Positions 18,075 through 26,275 of a stretch of 64,000 nucleotides of DNA are shown in pieces. The DNA lies in the NCBI RefSeq assembly GCF_014647515.1, contig NZ_BMPI01000013.1, positions 1-64,000 of the forward strand. The letters are read 5' to 3'. This stretch comes from Dactylosporangium sucinum. GTDB taxonomy: Bacteria > Actinomycetota > Actinomycetes > Mycobacteriales > Micromonosporaceae. The stretch's first letter is position 1. Each line of letters opens with the position of its first letter. The notes under the pieces are model-generated. The model searched no databases, was not told the DNA's origin, and saw only the letters and a program-made list of their open reading frames with translations. A program made the translations under genes and the position numbers.

Positions 18075-19469
18075 TCAGCCGGCCGCGTCGATGGCGCGCT
18101 GCGCCTTCGCGTTGGCGTCGTTGAGCAGCTGGTCGATGTTGGCGTCCTTGTCGGTCAGGACCGCCTGCACCGCCGTGTCGAGCGCCTTGTAGACGTCCTG
18201 GGTGGCGATGGCCGGCTCGTTGACGAGCTTGGCGCCGAAGACCTTGCCGGTGAAGGTGGTCATCTGGTCCAGCGGGACGTTGACGTAGGACTTGATCCAG
18301 TCCTGGTACTGCTGGTACTGCGTCTGGGAGAAGATCGGCAGCTCAGGGGTGCCGACGGGCTGCTTGCTCGCGACCATGGTCTCGGCGTTCTTCTTCGCGG
18401 CGTCCTGGTTGGTGTACTTGCGCAGGTAGTGGAAGTCGATCCACTTGATCGCCGCGGCCTTCTCGTTGTTGTTGGCCTTGCTGGACACGGCCGCCATGGT
18501 GCCGCCGCCGAGCACGCCCGACTCGCCACCCGAGAGCGGGATCATCGTCAGACCGTACGTCTTCGGGTCGATGTTGTTGGTCTGCACCAGGCTCGTGTAG
18601 ACGTCCTGGCCCGACGTGTACATGCCGATCTTGCCGGCGGCGAACGCCTGGTTGATGCCCGACCAGTCGTAGCCGAAGTTCGCGCCCATGGAGTTGTCGG
18701 TCCAGCGCAGGTCCTTGAGGAACTGCAGCGAGGCCTTGGTCGCGTCGTTGGTGAGCGTGGCCTTCTTGCCGTCCTCCATGCGCCCGCCGCGGGCGTAGGT
18801 GTCGACCGTCAGCTGCCAGCCGCCGGTGCCGTCCTTGGCCATCTGGGCGAAGCCGGCCTGGCCGGTCTTCTCCGCGATGGCCTTGGCGGCCGTGCGGACC
18901 TCTTCCCAGGTGGTCGGCGGCTTGTTCGGGTCGAGGCCGGCCTGGGTGAACAGGGCGCGGTTGTAGTGCAGGCCGACCGCGTAGATGCTCTTCGCGGGGA
19001 TGGCGTAGACGTGGCTGTCCGGGCCCTGGCCGTACTGCAGCAGGTTCGTGTTGAAGTTCGACGCGTACGAGAGCTGGGTGAGGTACGCCTGCATGTCGGA
19101 GATCTGCTGGTTCGCGATCAGCGTCTTCGCGTCGGTGAAGGGGATCTCGAACACGGTCGGCAGCGTGCCACCGGCGAGGTCGGCCGCGAACGTGGTGGCC
19201 TTCCACTCGTAGTCGTGCGTCTTGACCGTGATGTTCGGGTTTTCCTTCTGGAAGTCCGCCACCTCTTGCGCGAGCGCCTGCTGGGCCTCGGGCTTGGCGC
19301 CGGGGAGCAGCCCCACGACGTTGAGCGTGACCTTGGTGTTCGGGTCGAGCGTGGTCGAACCCGAGTCGCCGCTGCTGCTGTCGTCCGAGGAGCACGCGCC
19401 CAGCGTGCTGCCGAGCGCGAGCGCACCCACGACGGCGAACGCCATCGTGGTACGTCGTGAGAACTTCAT
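18075..19469 (-). CDS. Extracellular sugar-binding lipoprotein, module 1
   Basis: A 464-residue solute-binding lipoprotein. The signal peptide (residues 1-25) ends in the lipobox LGAC, giving lipid-modified Cys26, followed by a Ser/Asp-rich linker. The mature protein has the type-1 SBP fold signature TAVMSGT-like regions and GKIGMYTSGQDVYTSL. It captures the sugar outside the membrane for the two permeases. A ribosome site (AAGGAG) precedes the ATG. Confidence 0.92.
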   Translation of the reverse strand: MKFSRRTTMAFAVVGALALGSTLGACSSDDSSSGDSGSTTLDPNTKVTLNVVGLLPGAKPEAQQALAQEVADFQKENPNITVKTHDYEWKATTFAADLAGGTLPTVFEIPFTDAKTLIANQQISDMQAYLTQLSYASNFNTNLLQYGQGPDSHVYAIPAKSIYAVGLHYNRALFTQAGLDPNKPPTTWEEVRTAAKAIAEKTGQAGFAQMAKDGTGGWQLTVDTYARGGRMEDGKKATLTNDATKASLQFLKDLRWTDNSMGANFGYDWSGINQAFAAGKIGMYTSGQDVYTSLVQTNNIDPKTYGLTMIPLSGGESGVLGGGTMAAVSSKANNNEKAAAIKWIDFHYLRKYTNQDAAKKNAETMVASKQPVGTPELPIFSQTQYQQYQDWIKSYVNVPLDQMTTFTGKVFGAKLVNEPAIATQDVYKALDTAVQAVLTDKDANIDQLLNDANAKAQRAIDAAG

Positions 19470-19553
19470 CGTCGCTCCTTGTTGGGGTGTGTCGGCATCC
19501 GGCCCGGCACGGTGCGGATCGGATGGAGGAATCGTTGGGGCGAGGACCAGCCG

Positions 19554-19706
19554 TCAGAGCCGGGGCCGGACGGCGGTGTCCTTGGTCGGCGAGCCGCAGG
19601 GCCGCAGGAAGTCCGCGAACCGAGGAGCGTCCGGGAGCCAGGTCCCGCCGAGCTCGCCGACGAGGGCGCGCGGCGCCTCGGCGTGCGGGCCGGTGATCGC
19701 TGGCAA
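19554..19706 (-). CDS. Possible 50-residue leader ORF upstream of the binding-protein gene
   Basis: A 50-codon reading frame starting at TTG with a strong ribosome site (AGGAAGGAATCCATTG). It encodes LPAITGPHAEAPRALVGELG and then GGTWLPDAPRFADFL. It lies between the putative LacI operator and the binding-protein gene, in the same direction. No family is recognised. It could be a small protein, a leader peptide or a chance frame. Confidence 0.35.
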   Translation of the reverse strand: MPAITGPHAEAPRALVGELGGTWLPDAPRFADFLRPCGSPTKDTAVRPRL

Positions 19707-20049
19707 TGGATTCCTTCCTTCGTAGGAGGCCCCGCGCGGGCGGTAGGGCGTCCAACCTGGACCGCTCCGCACGGGTGCGCAGCCTGGCGTCGGCTGCCGG
19801 GCGTGCTTCAAGCGCGTTACTGATCGGTTTCCATCGCATCGCCTCAGGGTTTCTGCCTGGCGTAGGCAAGAGATTAGGCTCACGCTGCACAAGAAGTCCA
19901 TGGCCCGTTGCAAAATTTTAATGATCCATTGGCAGGTACTTGCACGGGCGCGCTCCCATTGCCTACAACTTGCGCGGAAGCGTCCCAAAATGGATCGAGT
20001 GGCATGCCGACTATCCCGGCTGCGTAGTCGCAAGCTCACGGATCGCCAC
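19707..20049. other. Long leader/promoter region of sugar module 1
   Basis: This is the main part of a 660-bp gap between lacI and the binding-protein gene (19470-20130). It is AT-richer than flanking genes and has an imperfect direct repeat, ACTTGC(A/G)CGG, at 19938 and 19968 (30 bp apart). It presumably contains the operon promoter and an untranslated leader of several hundred bases. No RNA family is recognised. Confidence 0.5.
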
Positions 20050-20065
20050 TTGTAAGCGCTTAACG
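20050..20065. promoter_or_regulatory. LacI-type operator of sugar module 1
   Basis: The palindrome GTAAGCGCTTAAC has a perfect TAAGCGCTTA core with central CpG, the classic LacI/GalR family operator shape. It sits between lacI and the operon it would control. A similar site (TGTAAGCGTTTGCA) lies before sugar module 2. Confidence 0.65.
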
Positions 20066-20079
20066 TCGCCAACGCAAAG

Positions 20080-20113
20080 AGCGCCGCGACTCCCTTCCGG
20101 AAGTCACGGCGCT
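20080..20113 (-). terminator. Terminator of lacI, module 1
   Basis: A 15-bp stem with two wobble positions (20080-20094/20099-20113) and a 4-nt loop lies 18 bp past the lacI stop. On the minus strand it is followed by CTTTGCGTT. Confidence 0.65.
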
Positions 20114-20130
20114 CGCGGGTTTGTCGCGGG

Positions 20131-21156
20131 CTAGGCCGCCGAGGGGGCCTTGGCCTCCTGCAGCGCGCCCGTGGAGCCGCGCACGACGAGCTCGGGCTCG
20201 AACAGCATCTCCTCGGTCGGCACCAGCGTGCCGGCGACCTGGCTGACCAGCAGGGTCACCGCGGCCTGGCCCATCGCCTGGATGGGCTGGCGGACCGTGG
20301 TCAGCGGCGGGTCGGTGCAGTTCATGAACAGCGAGTCGTCGAAGCCCACGACGGAGACGTCGTCGGGCACCTCGCGGCCGAGCCGGCGGGCGGCCCGGAT
20401 CGCGCCCAGGGCCTGGACGTCGCTGGCGCAGATGATGCCGGTGACACCGTGCTTGATGAGCCGGGTGGCGCCGGCGCGGCCGCCCTCCATGGAGAAGATG
20501 ACCCGCTCGACGTCGTCCTCGCTGACCGTGTCGGAGAACGCCGCGGCCGCCTTGAACGCGGCGAGCTTGCGGTTGGACGGGGCGTGGTCGGCCGGCCCGA
20601 GGATGAGCCCGATGCGCTTGTGCCCGAGCGAGCTCAGGTGGTTGAACGCCTGGTCGACCGCGTGGCCGTCGTCGACCGACACCCGCGGGAAGCCCAGGTC
20701 GTCGATGGCCGCGTTGACCAGCACCGCGGGCAGGCCGCGCTCGTGCAGGCGGTGGTAGTGGTCGTGCTCGGCCGCGGCCTGGTGGTAGAGCCCGCCGCAG
20801 AAGATGATGCCGGAGACGTGCTGGTCGAGCAGCATCTCGACGTAGTCGGCCTCGGACACCCCGTCGGCGGTGCGGGTGCAGAGCACGGGCGTGAACCCTC
20901 GCTTCGACAGCGCACCGGCGACCACTTCGGCGAAGGCGGGGAAGATCGGGTTCTGCAGCTCCGGCAGCACCAGGCCGACGAGCCGGGCCCGCTCACCGCG
21001 CAGCTTCGTCGGGCGCTCGTAGCCCAGGACGTCGAGGGCGGTGAGCACCGCCGTGCGCGTCGCGTCGGAGATGCCGGGCTTGCCGTTGAGCACCCGACTC
21101 ACGGTCGCCTCGCTCACGCCGGCATACTTCGCCACCTCAGCGAGTCGTCGAGTCAT
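20131..21156 (-). CDS. LacI family transcriptional regulator, module 1
   Basis: A 341-residue repressor. The N-terminal HTH (MTRRLAEVAKYAGVSEATVSRVLNGKPGISDATR) and hinge helix are followed by a periplasmic-binding-protein-like effector domain (about 62-335). It probably represses the downstream alpha-glucosidase/ABC operon until an oligosaccharide is present. An inverted repeat GCGTAG..CTACGC just upstream of its start (21165-21183) may be its own operator. Confidence 0.9.
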   Translation of the reverse strand: MTRRLAEVAKYAGVSEATVSRVLNGKPGISDATRTAVLTALDVLGYERPTKLRGERARLVGLVLPELQNPIFPAFAEVVAGALSKRGFTPVLCTRTADGVSEADYVEMLLDQHVSGIIFCGGLYHQAAAEHDHYHRLHERGLPAVLVNAAIDDLGFPRVSVDDGHAVDQAFNHLSSLGHKRIGLILGPADHAPSNRKLAAFKAAAAFSDTVSEDDVERVIFSMEGGRAGATRLIKHGVTGIICASDVQALGAIRAARRLGREVPDDVSVVGFDDSLFMNCTDPPLTTVRQPIQAMGQAAVTLLVSQVAGTLVPTEEMLFEPELVVRGSTGALQEAKAPSAA

Positions 21157-21164
21157 GCCCGCAA

Positions 21165-21183
21165 GCGTAGTGCATACCTACGC
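21165..21183. promoter_or_regulatory. Inverted repeat in the lacI promoter
   Basis: GCGTAG-7-CTACGC lies directly upstream of the lacI start in an AT-rich stretch. It could be an autoregulatory operator; this is inferred from position only. Confidence 0.4.
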
Positions 21184-21243
21184 AATTTTTTGCACGGATC
21201 TCACCCACCCGACGGCCGGCCCCAGTCACCCCCACCGAAAGCC

Positions 21244-21323
21244 GCGTCGATCTTGCAGTTGTGGTGCCTCGACTGTCCGACGATGTCCGGGTTTGTCAGG
21301 CACCACAACTGCAAGATCGACGC
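21244..21323. repeat. 26-bp perfect inverted repeat with 28-nt spacer
   Basis: Two 26-bp arms (21244-21269 and 21298-21323) are perfect inverted complements; each contains ATCTTGCAGTTGTGGTGCC. It lies 12 bp past the stop of the last chemotaxis gene and before lacI. It could be a terminator, a REP-like element or a miniature transposable element. The arms are longer than a normal terminator stem and there is no T-tract. Confidence 0.85.
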
Positions 21324-21334
21324 AAGGGGGTGGG

Positions 21335-21823
21335 TCAGGCGGGGCCGGTCAGGGCTATCGAGATCTTGCCGCCGCCGTAGCCCGAGACGTCGACCTTGAG
21401 GTCCAGGCGGCGGCCGAGGGCCAGCAGGTGGTTCACCGCGTCCGCCGGCGGGCCGCCGCCCGGGAGGAAGGTCTGGTGCAGCTTGACCCGGGGCGCGCCC
21501 TCCTTGTTGATCAGCCCGGCCAGGATGTTGCACACCTCGATCGCGTTCTCGCCGATCATCTTCGAGATCTCGCTGTCCTCGATGCACGCCTCCGCCCCGC
21601 CCGGCGGGATGAGGCCGATGGCCGCGCCGGAGTAGGCGGTGAGCTCGAAGTCCATGCCGATCACGGCCATGAGCTGGAGTCGTTCGTCGGTGTAGAGGGC
21701 GACCAGGGTGCGTGGGATGTCGGCGGCTTTGAGGGGGTCGGCCGGGTTCACGGTGACCGGCCGGCCGAGCAGGTCGTCAAACAGGTCCTTGACGGCCTTC
21801 GGAACGGGCAGAACATGCGACAT
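21335..21823 (-). CDS. CheX/CheC-like chemotaxis phosphatase (second copy)
   Basis: A 162-residue protein of the CheC/CheX/FliY fold. The signature E-N-x-x-x-E-x-x-N (MIGENAIEVCNILAGLINKEG) is the acid-amide pair used by these CheY-P phosphatases. It is the last gene of the cheB-R-Y-X-Y-X unit, 8 bp downstream of the second cheY. It probably sets the lifetime of one of the two CheY proteins. Confidence 0.7.
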   Translation of the reverse strand: MSHVLPVPKAVKDLFDDLLGRPVTVNPADPLKAADIPRTLVALYTDERLQLMAVIGMDFELTAYSGAAIGLIPPGGAEACIEDSEISKMIGENAIEVCNILAGLINKEGAPRVKLHQTFLPGGGPPADAVNHLLALGRRLDLKVDVSGYGGGKISIALTGPA

Positions 21824-21831
21824 AGCTCATA

Positions 21832-22194
21832 TCATCCCAAAATAGGATCGAGTGCGTCCTTGAAAGTGTCGGCTGTGAACGGCTTGGTCACCAGGAACAG
21901 GGCGCCGGCGTCCTCGGCCGCCTGCCGCATCTCCGGCGTGCCCTCGGACGTCACGAAGCCGAAGGGGACCTGGTTGCCGTTGGCCCGCAGCATGCGCAGG
22001 ACCTCCACGCCCGTCATGTGCGGCATGTTCCAGTCCGACAGCACGAGGTCGGGCCGCTCGGCCACCGCCTTGTCGAAGGCCTCCTGCCCGTCGCAGGCCT
22101 CGACCAGGTCGTGCCCCTCGTAACCCGCCTGCCGGAGGGTCCGGGTCACGATCTGCCGCATGACCCGGCTGTCGTCGGCGATGAGGATTTTCAT
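21832..22194 (-). CDS. cheY: CheY-type response regulator (second copy)
   Basis: A 120-residue stand-alone receiver domain: acidic pocket ADDS, phospho-Asp in LVLSDWNMPHMTG, switch Thr/Ser in VTSEG and Lys in LVTKPF. Its start overlaps the stop of the upstream cheX-like gene (ATGA), indicating coupling. It is one of two CheY paralogues in the cluster. Confidence 0.9.
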   Translation of the reverse strand: MKILIADDSRVMRQIVTRTLRQAGYEGHDLVEACDGQEAFDKAVAERPDLVLSDWNMPHMTGVEVLRMLRANGNQVPFGFVTSEGTPEMRQAAEDAGALFLVTKPFTADTFKDALDPILG

Positions 22195-22664
22195 GCGGGT
22201 GCTCCAGCAAGGTCGGTGGTGCTCTCCAGAACGGTGACGGTGACCGACTCGTCCATCCAGGTCCCGTCGAGGTGGCACACCTCGGTGACCGCCGGGTACC
22301 GCCCCGAGGTCCCCTCGACGTGCACGTGGGGCAGCGACAAGGCGCACGGCTCCGGGAGCAGGCTCTTGACGTTGCCGCCGATGATGTTCGCCAGTTCGCC
22401 GAGGGCGTCGGCGACGTCCTCCTCGGCCACGTCGTCGAACGCGATGCCCAGCAGCGCCGCGGCGACGTTGCGGGCGGCCGCGTCGGAGCAGCTCACCAGC
22501 ACGTGGCCGCGCCACGCGCCGGTCACCGAGACCGACGCCGTGACGTCGGCGACGTGTTTCTCCGCCGGCTCGGGGATCAGGGGACTCTCCCCGTCGAGGT
22601 CGAGGTAGGAGGACCAGACCTGCTCGGCGATCACCGACAGGTCGTCTGTGGTCGGATTCGTCAT
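22191..22664 (-). CDS. CheX/CheC-like chemotaxis protein (first copy)
   Basis: A 157-residue CheX/CheC-like protein with the motif ALGELANIIGGNVKSLL, where Glu and Asn match the CheY-P phosphatase pair. It is sandwiched between the two cheY genes, overlapping both by 4 bp (ATGA). Such proteins dephosphorylate CheY-P in species without CheZ. Confidence 0.75.
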   Translation of the reverse strand: MTNPTTDDLSVIAEQVWSSYLDLDGESPLIPEPAEKHVADVTASVSVTGAWRGHVLVSCSDAAARNVAAALLGIAFDDVAEEDVADALGELANIIGGNVKSLLPEPCALSLPHVHVEGTSGRYPAVTEVCHLDGTWMDESVTVTVLESTTDLAGAPA

Positions 22665-23062
22665 GCTGCGACTCCGTTCGGGACGAGGCCGAGCAGCGCC
22701 AGCTTGTCGATGATGGCGTCCGGCGTGAAGGGCTTGATCACGTACTCGTGGGCCCCGGAGGCCAACGCCCGGACGATCTGACTCTGTTCGCTCTCCGTCG
22801 TGACCATCATGAGCGTCATCCCGCGCAGCCGCGGCTCCGCGCGGACGGCGGTGACGAACTCGAGCCCGTTCATCTCGGGCATGTTCCAGTCGACGAGCGC
22901 GAGGCCGGGGATCTCGCCGTCGCCGTCGAGAACGTTGGTCCTGAGGTAGTCCATCGCCTCTTGACCGTTGCCAGCCTCGACCACGTCGAAGCCGAGTTGT
23001 GCCACGATCCGCTTGAGGATCAGGCGCATCGCACGCGAATCGTCGATCACCATGGTGAGCAT
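22661..23062 (-). CDS. cheY: CheY-type response regulator (first copy)
   Basis: A 133-residue receiver: IDDS acidic pocket, phospho-Asp in LALVDWNMPEMNG, and YVIKPF Lys. It lies 6 bp downstream of cheR. It differs clearly from the second CheY, so the two probably have different targets (motor versus phosphate sink or adaptation). Confidence 0.9.
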   Translation of the reverse strand: MLTMVIDDSRAMRLILKRIVAQLGFDVVEAGNGQEAMDYLRTNVLDGDGEIPGLALVDWNMPEMNGLEFVTAVRAEPRLRGMTLMMVTTESEQSQIVRALASGAHEYVIKPFTPDAIIDKLALLGLVPNGVAA

Positions 23063-23068
23063 CTGGCG

Positions 23069-23926
23069 TCACCCCTTTCCTACGGCGCTCACAGGAGCGG
23101 CGGTCTTCGGCCCGGTACGCAGCTTGTAGGCGGACGTGCGCCCGGCCACGACCCGCTCGAACCGGTCGTCGATGCCGATCGTCGTCTCGGCCGAGCCCAG
23201 GAACAGCCAGCCGTCCGGGCGCAGCGTGCCGGCGACCCGCTGCAGGACCTGGCGCTTGGTCTGGACGTCGAAGTAGATCAGCACGTTGCGGATGAACACG
23301 ATGTCGAACGGCCCGATCGGCGGGAAGGGCGCCGCGAGGTTGAGCCGGCGGAACGACACGTTCTTGCGCAGTGTCGCGGCCACCTTCCAGTGGGCGCCGT
23401 TGCGCTCGAAGTGCTTGACCAGCAGCGGCGCCGGCAGGCCGCGGTTGACCTCGAGCTGCGTGTACTGCCCGGCCTCGGCGCGCGTGAGCATCTCGGTGGA
23501 GATGTCGGTGCCGATGATGTCGAACGTCCAGCCCGGCGGCAGGTTGTCCTGCAGCACCATGGCCAGCGTGTAGGGCTCCTGCCCGCTGGAGCTCGCCGCC
23601 GACCACACCTTGATCGTGCGGGCCGCGGCCCGCCGGGCCAGCAGGTCCGGCAGCACCGTGTGCACCAGTTGCTTGAAGGGTTCGCCGTCGCGGAAGAAGG
23701 ACGTCTCGTTCGTGGTCAGGGCGTCCACGATCTTGCGGTGGATCTCCGGCTCCGGTCGCAGCTGGGCGAGGTTGACGAACTCCGAGACGGTGGGCAGCCC
23801 GGACTGCCGGGCGAGCGGCAACAGCCGCGCCTCGACCAGATACTCCTTGCCGGCCTCCAGCACGATCGCGGCGTCGCGCCGGACGAGACCGCTGATGAAG
23901 GCGAACTCCTGGGCAGTCAAGGTCAT
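23069..23926 (-). CDS. cheR: Chemotaxis protein methyltransferase CheR
   Basis: A 285-residue CheR that methylates receptor glutamates using SAM. It has an N-terminal helical domain (1-75, with TTNETSFFRD) and a methyltransferase domain with WSAASSSGQEPYTLAM and FIRNVLIYFD. It overlaps the cheB stop by 4 bp. Confidence 0.93.
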   Translation of the reverse strand: MTLTAQEFAFISGLVRRDAAIVLEAGKEYLVEARLLPLARQSGLPTVSEFVNLAQLRPEPEIHRKIVDALTTNETSFFRDGEPFKQLVHTVLPDLLARRAAARTIKVWSAASSSGQEPYTLAMVLQDNLPPGWTFDIIGTDISTEMLTRAEAGQYTQLEVNRGLPAPLLVKHFERNGAHWKVAATLRKNVSFRRLNLAAPFPPIGPFDIVFIRNVLIYFDVQTKRQVLQRVAGTLRPDGWLFLGSAETTIGIDDRFERVVAGRTSAYKLRTGPKTAAPVSAVGKG

Positions 23927-25125
23927 CGGGTCACCTCCATGGACTTGGCACCGCGACCACCTGCGGTACGGCTGATGAGATGGTTCGCGATCTCGCCGAG
24001 CGGCAGGACGGCGTGTGCCAGGCCCGCCTGCGTCACCGCTCCCGGCATTCCCCAGACGACCGACGTCGCCTCGTCCTGCGCCACGATCTCGGCGCCGGCC
24101 GAGCGCAGCTGCTCGGCACCCCGCTTCCCGTCCTGGCCCATGCCGGTCAGGATGATCGCGAGGGTGGCGCCACCGTAGACCCGCGCCACCGACCGGAAGA
24201 GCACGTCGACGGCCGGCCGGCAGAAGTTCTCCGGCGGTCCGGTGTTGAGCTTCGTCACCACCTCCGTACCGCGGCGGTGCACCTCCATGTGGAAGTCGCC
24301 CGGCGCGATGTACACCGTCCCCGCCCTGACCGGCAGGTCGCCGGTCGCCTCGACGACGTTGAGCGCGGCCGTGCGGTCGAGCCGGTCGGCGAACATCTTC
24401 GTGAAGACCGGCGGCATGTGCTGGACCACGACGACCGGCACCGGCAGGCCCGCCGGCAGCGCCCGCACCACGGAGGTGAGCGCGTCCGGGCCGCCGGTGG
24501 AGCAGCCGATCGTGACGATCTCGACGGTCCCGCCGCGCGCGGTGGCGCGGATCGGTGCCCCCGACGGCGCGCCGGCCGGCGGCGCGCTCGGCGGGCGGAC
24601 CCCGCCCGGCAGCGGGGTGCCGCCCGGCCGGGCCAGCGGCGGCGCGACGCCGTGGTTGCGCCCGGGACCGGACGGGCCGGCGGGACCGGCGGGGCGCAGC
24701 GGCGGGGCCATCGCGCCCCGGCGGCCGCCGCACAGCGCGTGGATGCGCGGGATGATCTGCTCGCGGACCGAGCGGATGCTCTCCGCGACGCTGCCGACGT
24801 TGGCCGGCTTGGTGACGTAGTCGCTCGCGCCGGCGGAGAGGGCGTCGAGGGTCGCGGTCGCGCCGGCGGCGGTCAGGGTGCTGAACATGATGACGGGCAG
24901 CCGCGCGTACTTGGCCCGGATCGCGCGCAGCGTCTCCAGGCCGTCCATGATGGGCATCTCGATGTCGAGCGTCACCAGGTCGGGCCGCAGCTGCTCGATC
25001 TTCGTCAGGGCGACCTTGCCGTTGGGGGCGGTGCCGACCACGCGGATCTCCGGGTCGTCACCGAGCGCGTCGGTGATCAGACGGCGGACGACGACCGAGT
25101 CGTCCACGACCAGAACCGAGATCAC
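23923..25125 (-). CDS. cheB: Chemotaxis response regulator methylesterase CheB
   Basis: A 400-residue CheB. The receiver domain (1-120) has VLVVDDS, phospho-Asp in VTLDIEMPIMDG and YVTKP. A long Gly/Pro-rich linker spans about 150-205. The methylesterase domain has the catalytic Ser in IGCSTGGPDAL, His in VVQHMPP and Asp in ILTGMGQDG. GTG 25125 is chosen from the receiver start and a GGAGG site 8 bases upstream. Confidence 0.93.
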   Translation of the reverse strand: MISVLVVDDSVVVRRLITDALGDDPEIRVVGTAPNGKVALTKIEQLRPDLVTLDIEMPIMDGLETLRAIRAKYARLPVIMFSTLTAAGATATLDALSAGASDYVTKPANVGSVAESIRSVREQIIPRIHALCGGRRGAMAPPLRPAGPAGPSGPGRNHGVAPPLARPGGTPLPGGVRPPSAPPAGAPSGAPIRATARGGTVEIVTIGCSTGGPDALTSVVRALPAGLPVPVVVVQHMPPVFTKMFADRLDRTAALNVVEATGDLPVRAGTVYIAPGDFHMEVHRRGTEVVTKLNTGPPENFCRPAVDVLFRSVARVYGGATLAIILTGMGQDGKRGAEQLRSAGAEIVAQDEATSVVWGMPGAVTQAGLAHAVLPLGEIANHLISRTAGGRGAKSMEVTR

Positions 25126-25229
25126 GCGCCCTTGCCTCCAGCACCGGGGGCCCAGCGTTACGAGGCCCGTCACGTTCCAGCGGGCTAATCGGCGCGGCGT
25201 AGACGGCGATAAGGAAATTCCCAAAAGAA

Positions 25230-25263
25230 CCGCCCCTGCCCGGTTCATTCCGGACAGGGGCGG
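25230..25263 (-). terminator. Terminator after the unknown gene preceding cheB
   Basis: A 14-bp stem with one mismatch (25230-25243/25250-25263) and 6-nt loop, followed on the minus strand by TTCTTTTGG. It lies 13 bp past the stop at 25276. It separates the cheA unit from the cheB unit. Confidence 0.8.
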
Positions 25264-25275
25264 CAAGGGTGCTTT

Positions 25276-26166
25276 TCAGGAGGCGAGCGGGCCCATCGCG
25301 GTGAAGTACGGGTCGAGCAGGCGGCGGGCGGTCGCCGAGTCCAGCAGGTCGCGCACCATCAGGGCCTGGACGGCGCCGCTGAGCAGGTTCCACACCCCGC
25401 CGGCGCGGTCGGCGACCGGGACGCCCGAGCGGTCGAGGGCCTGCACCAGCAGCAGCTGGGCGGCGGCGCCGGAGCGGACCCGGCCGGAGAGGAAGACGGC
25501 CCAGGAGGCCGAGTGCACCGCGGGCGCCCAGTCGGACAGGCCGGGCCGCGCGCTGTCGGTGACCTTGTTCAGCTGCTGCATCTCGGTGCGGGTCAGCGCA
25601 CCGACGCGGGTGAGCAGTCGCCGCACGTCGCCGGCCTGCGGGCCGAGGTCGTGCTCGCGCTCGGGCAGGGCGCGCACGGCGGCGGTCCACGGCGCGCTGA
25701 GCCGCCGCCGGGAGTCGTCGGAGAGCAGCTCGCGCAGGTAGGCGGCCGCGGCGGCGTCGGAGAGCACGCCGGTGGCCTTGCTGGCGACCGGGCTCTGCCG
25801 CTGCCGCGGGGCGCGGGCGTGGGGCGCCGGCATGGTCGGCTGGGCCGGGCGCTTCCCCCAGGTCCAGTCGAGCACGTCGTAGCGCAGGCAGTGCAGCAGC
25901 CCGTCGAGCGTCCCGAGCGGCGCCCGCTCGATGACGGTCAGGGTGCCGGCGTCGGCGACGGCGGTGCGCCGCTCCTGGGCGGCGGCGTCGACGTCGCGCC
26001 AGAGATCGGCACGGTCCCAGTCGTCGTCGGCGCGGGCGGCGGCGACCGCGTCGAGATCACTCTGCGTAAGCGTCAGTCCGTGCAGCAGCACGTCGGCCGC
26101 GGCCGATCCGCCCTGCAGGCGGGAGAGGTCGAAGCCGAGAACGGGGGCGCTAACCAGGCTGTACAT
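25276..26166 (-). CDS. Unrecognised 296-residue protein inside the chemotaxis cluster
   Basis: A predicted mostly helical, soluble protein of 296 residues with no family recognised. It begins MYSLVSAPVLGFDLSRLQGG and has a basic Pro/Gln-rich linker near residues 115-135. Hairpins flank it on both sides, so it probably has its own transcript. Its place between mcp and cheB hints at a role in signalling or motility, but nothing in the sequence proves it. Confidence 0.6.
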   Translation of the reverse strand: MYSLVSAPVLGFDLSRLQGGSAAADVLLHGLTLTQSDLDAVAAARADDDWDRADLWRDVDAAAQERRTAVADAGTLTVIERAPLGTLDGLLHCLRYDVLDWTWGKRPAQPTMPAPHARAPRQRQSPVASKATGVLSDAAAAAYLRELLSDDSRRRLSAPWTAAVRALPEREHDLGPQAGDVRRLLTRVGALTRTEMQQLNKVTDSARPGLSDWAPAVHSASWAVFLSGRVRSGAAAQLLLVQALDRSGVPVADRAGGVWNLLSGAVQALMVRDLLDSATARRLLDPYFTAMGPLAS

Positions 26167-26218
26167 GGCAACTAGTCTGCAACGCACCTGCACCCGGGTC
26201 TGTCCACCGAAAGGGTCA

Positions 26219-26252
26219 GGGGTGACGCCCGGCCGTTGCCCTGCGTCACCCC
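26219..26252 (-). terminator. Hairpin after mcp
   Basis: A 10-bp perfect stem GGGGTGACGC/GCGTCACCCC with a 14-nt loop begins 24 bp past the mcp stop. It probably ends the cheA-cheW-mcp transcript; there is no strong T-tract. Confidence 0.6.
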
Positions 26253-26275
26253 GGGAGCGTAGCCCGACCGGCGGT

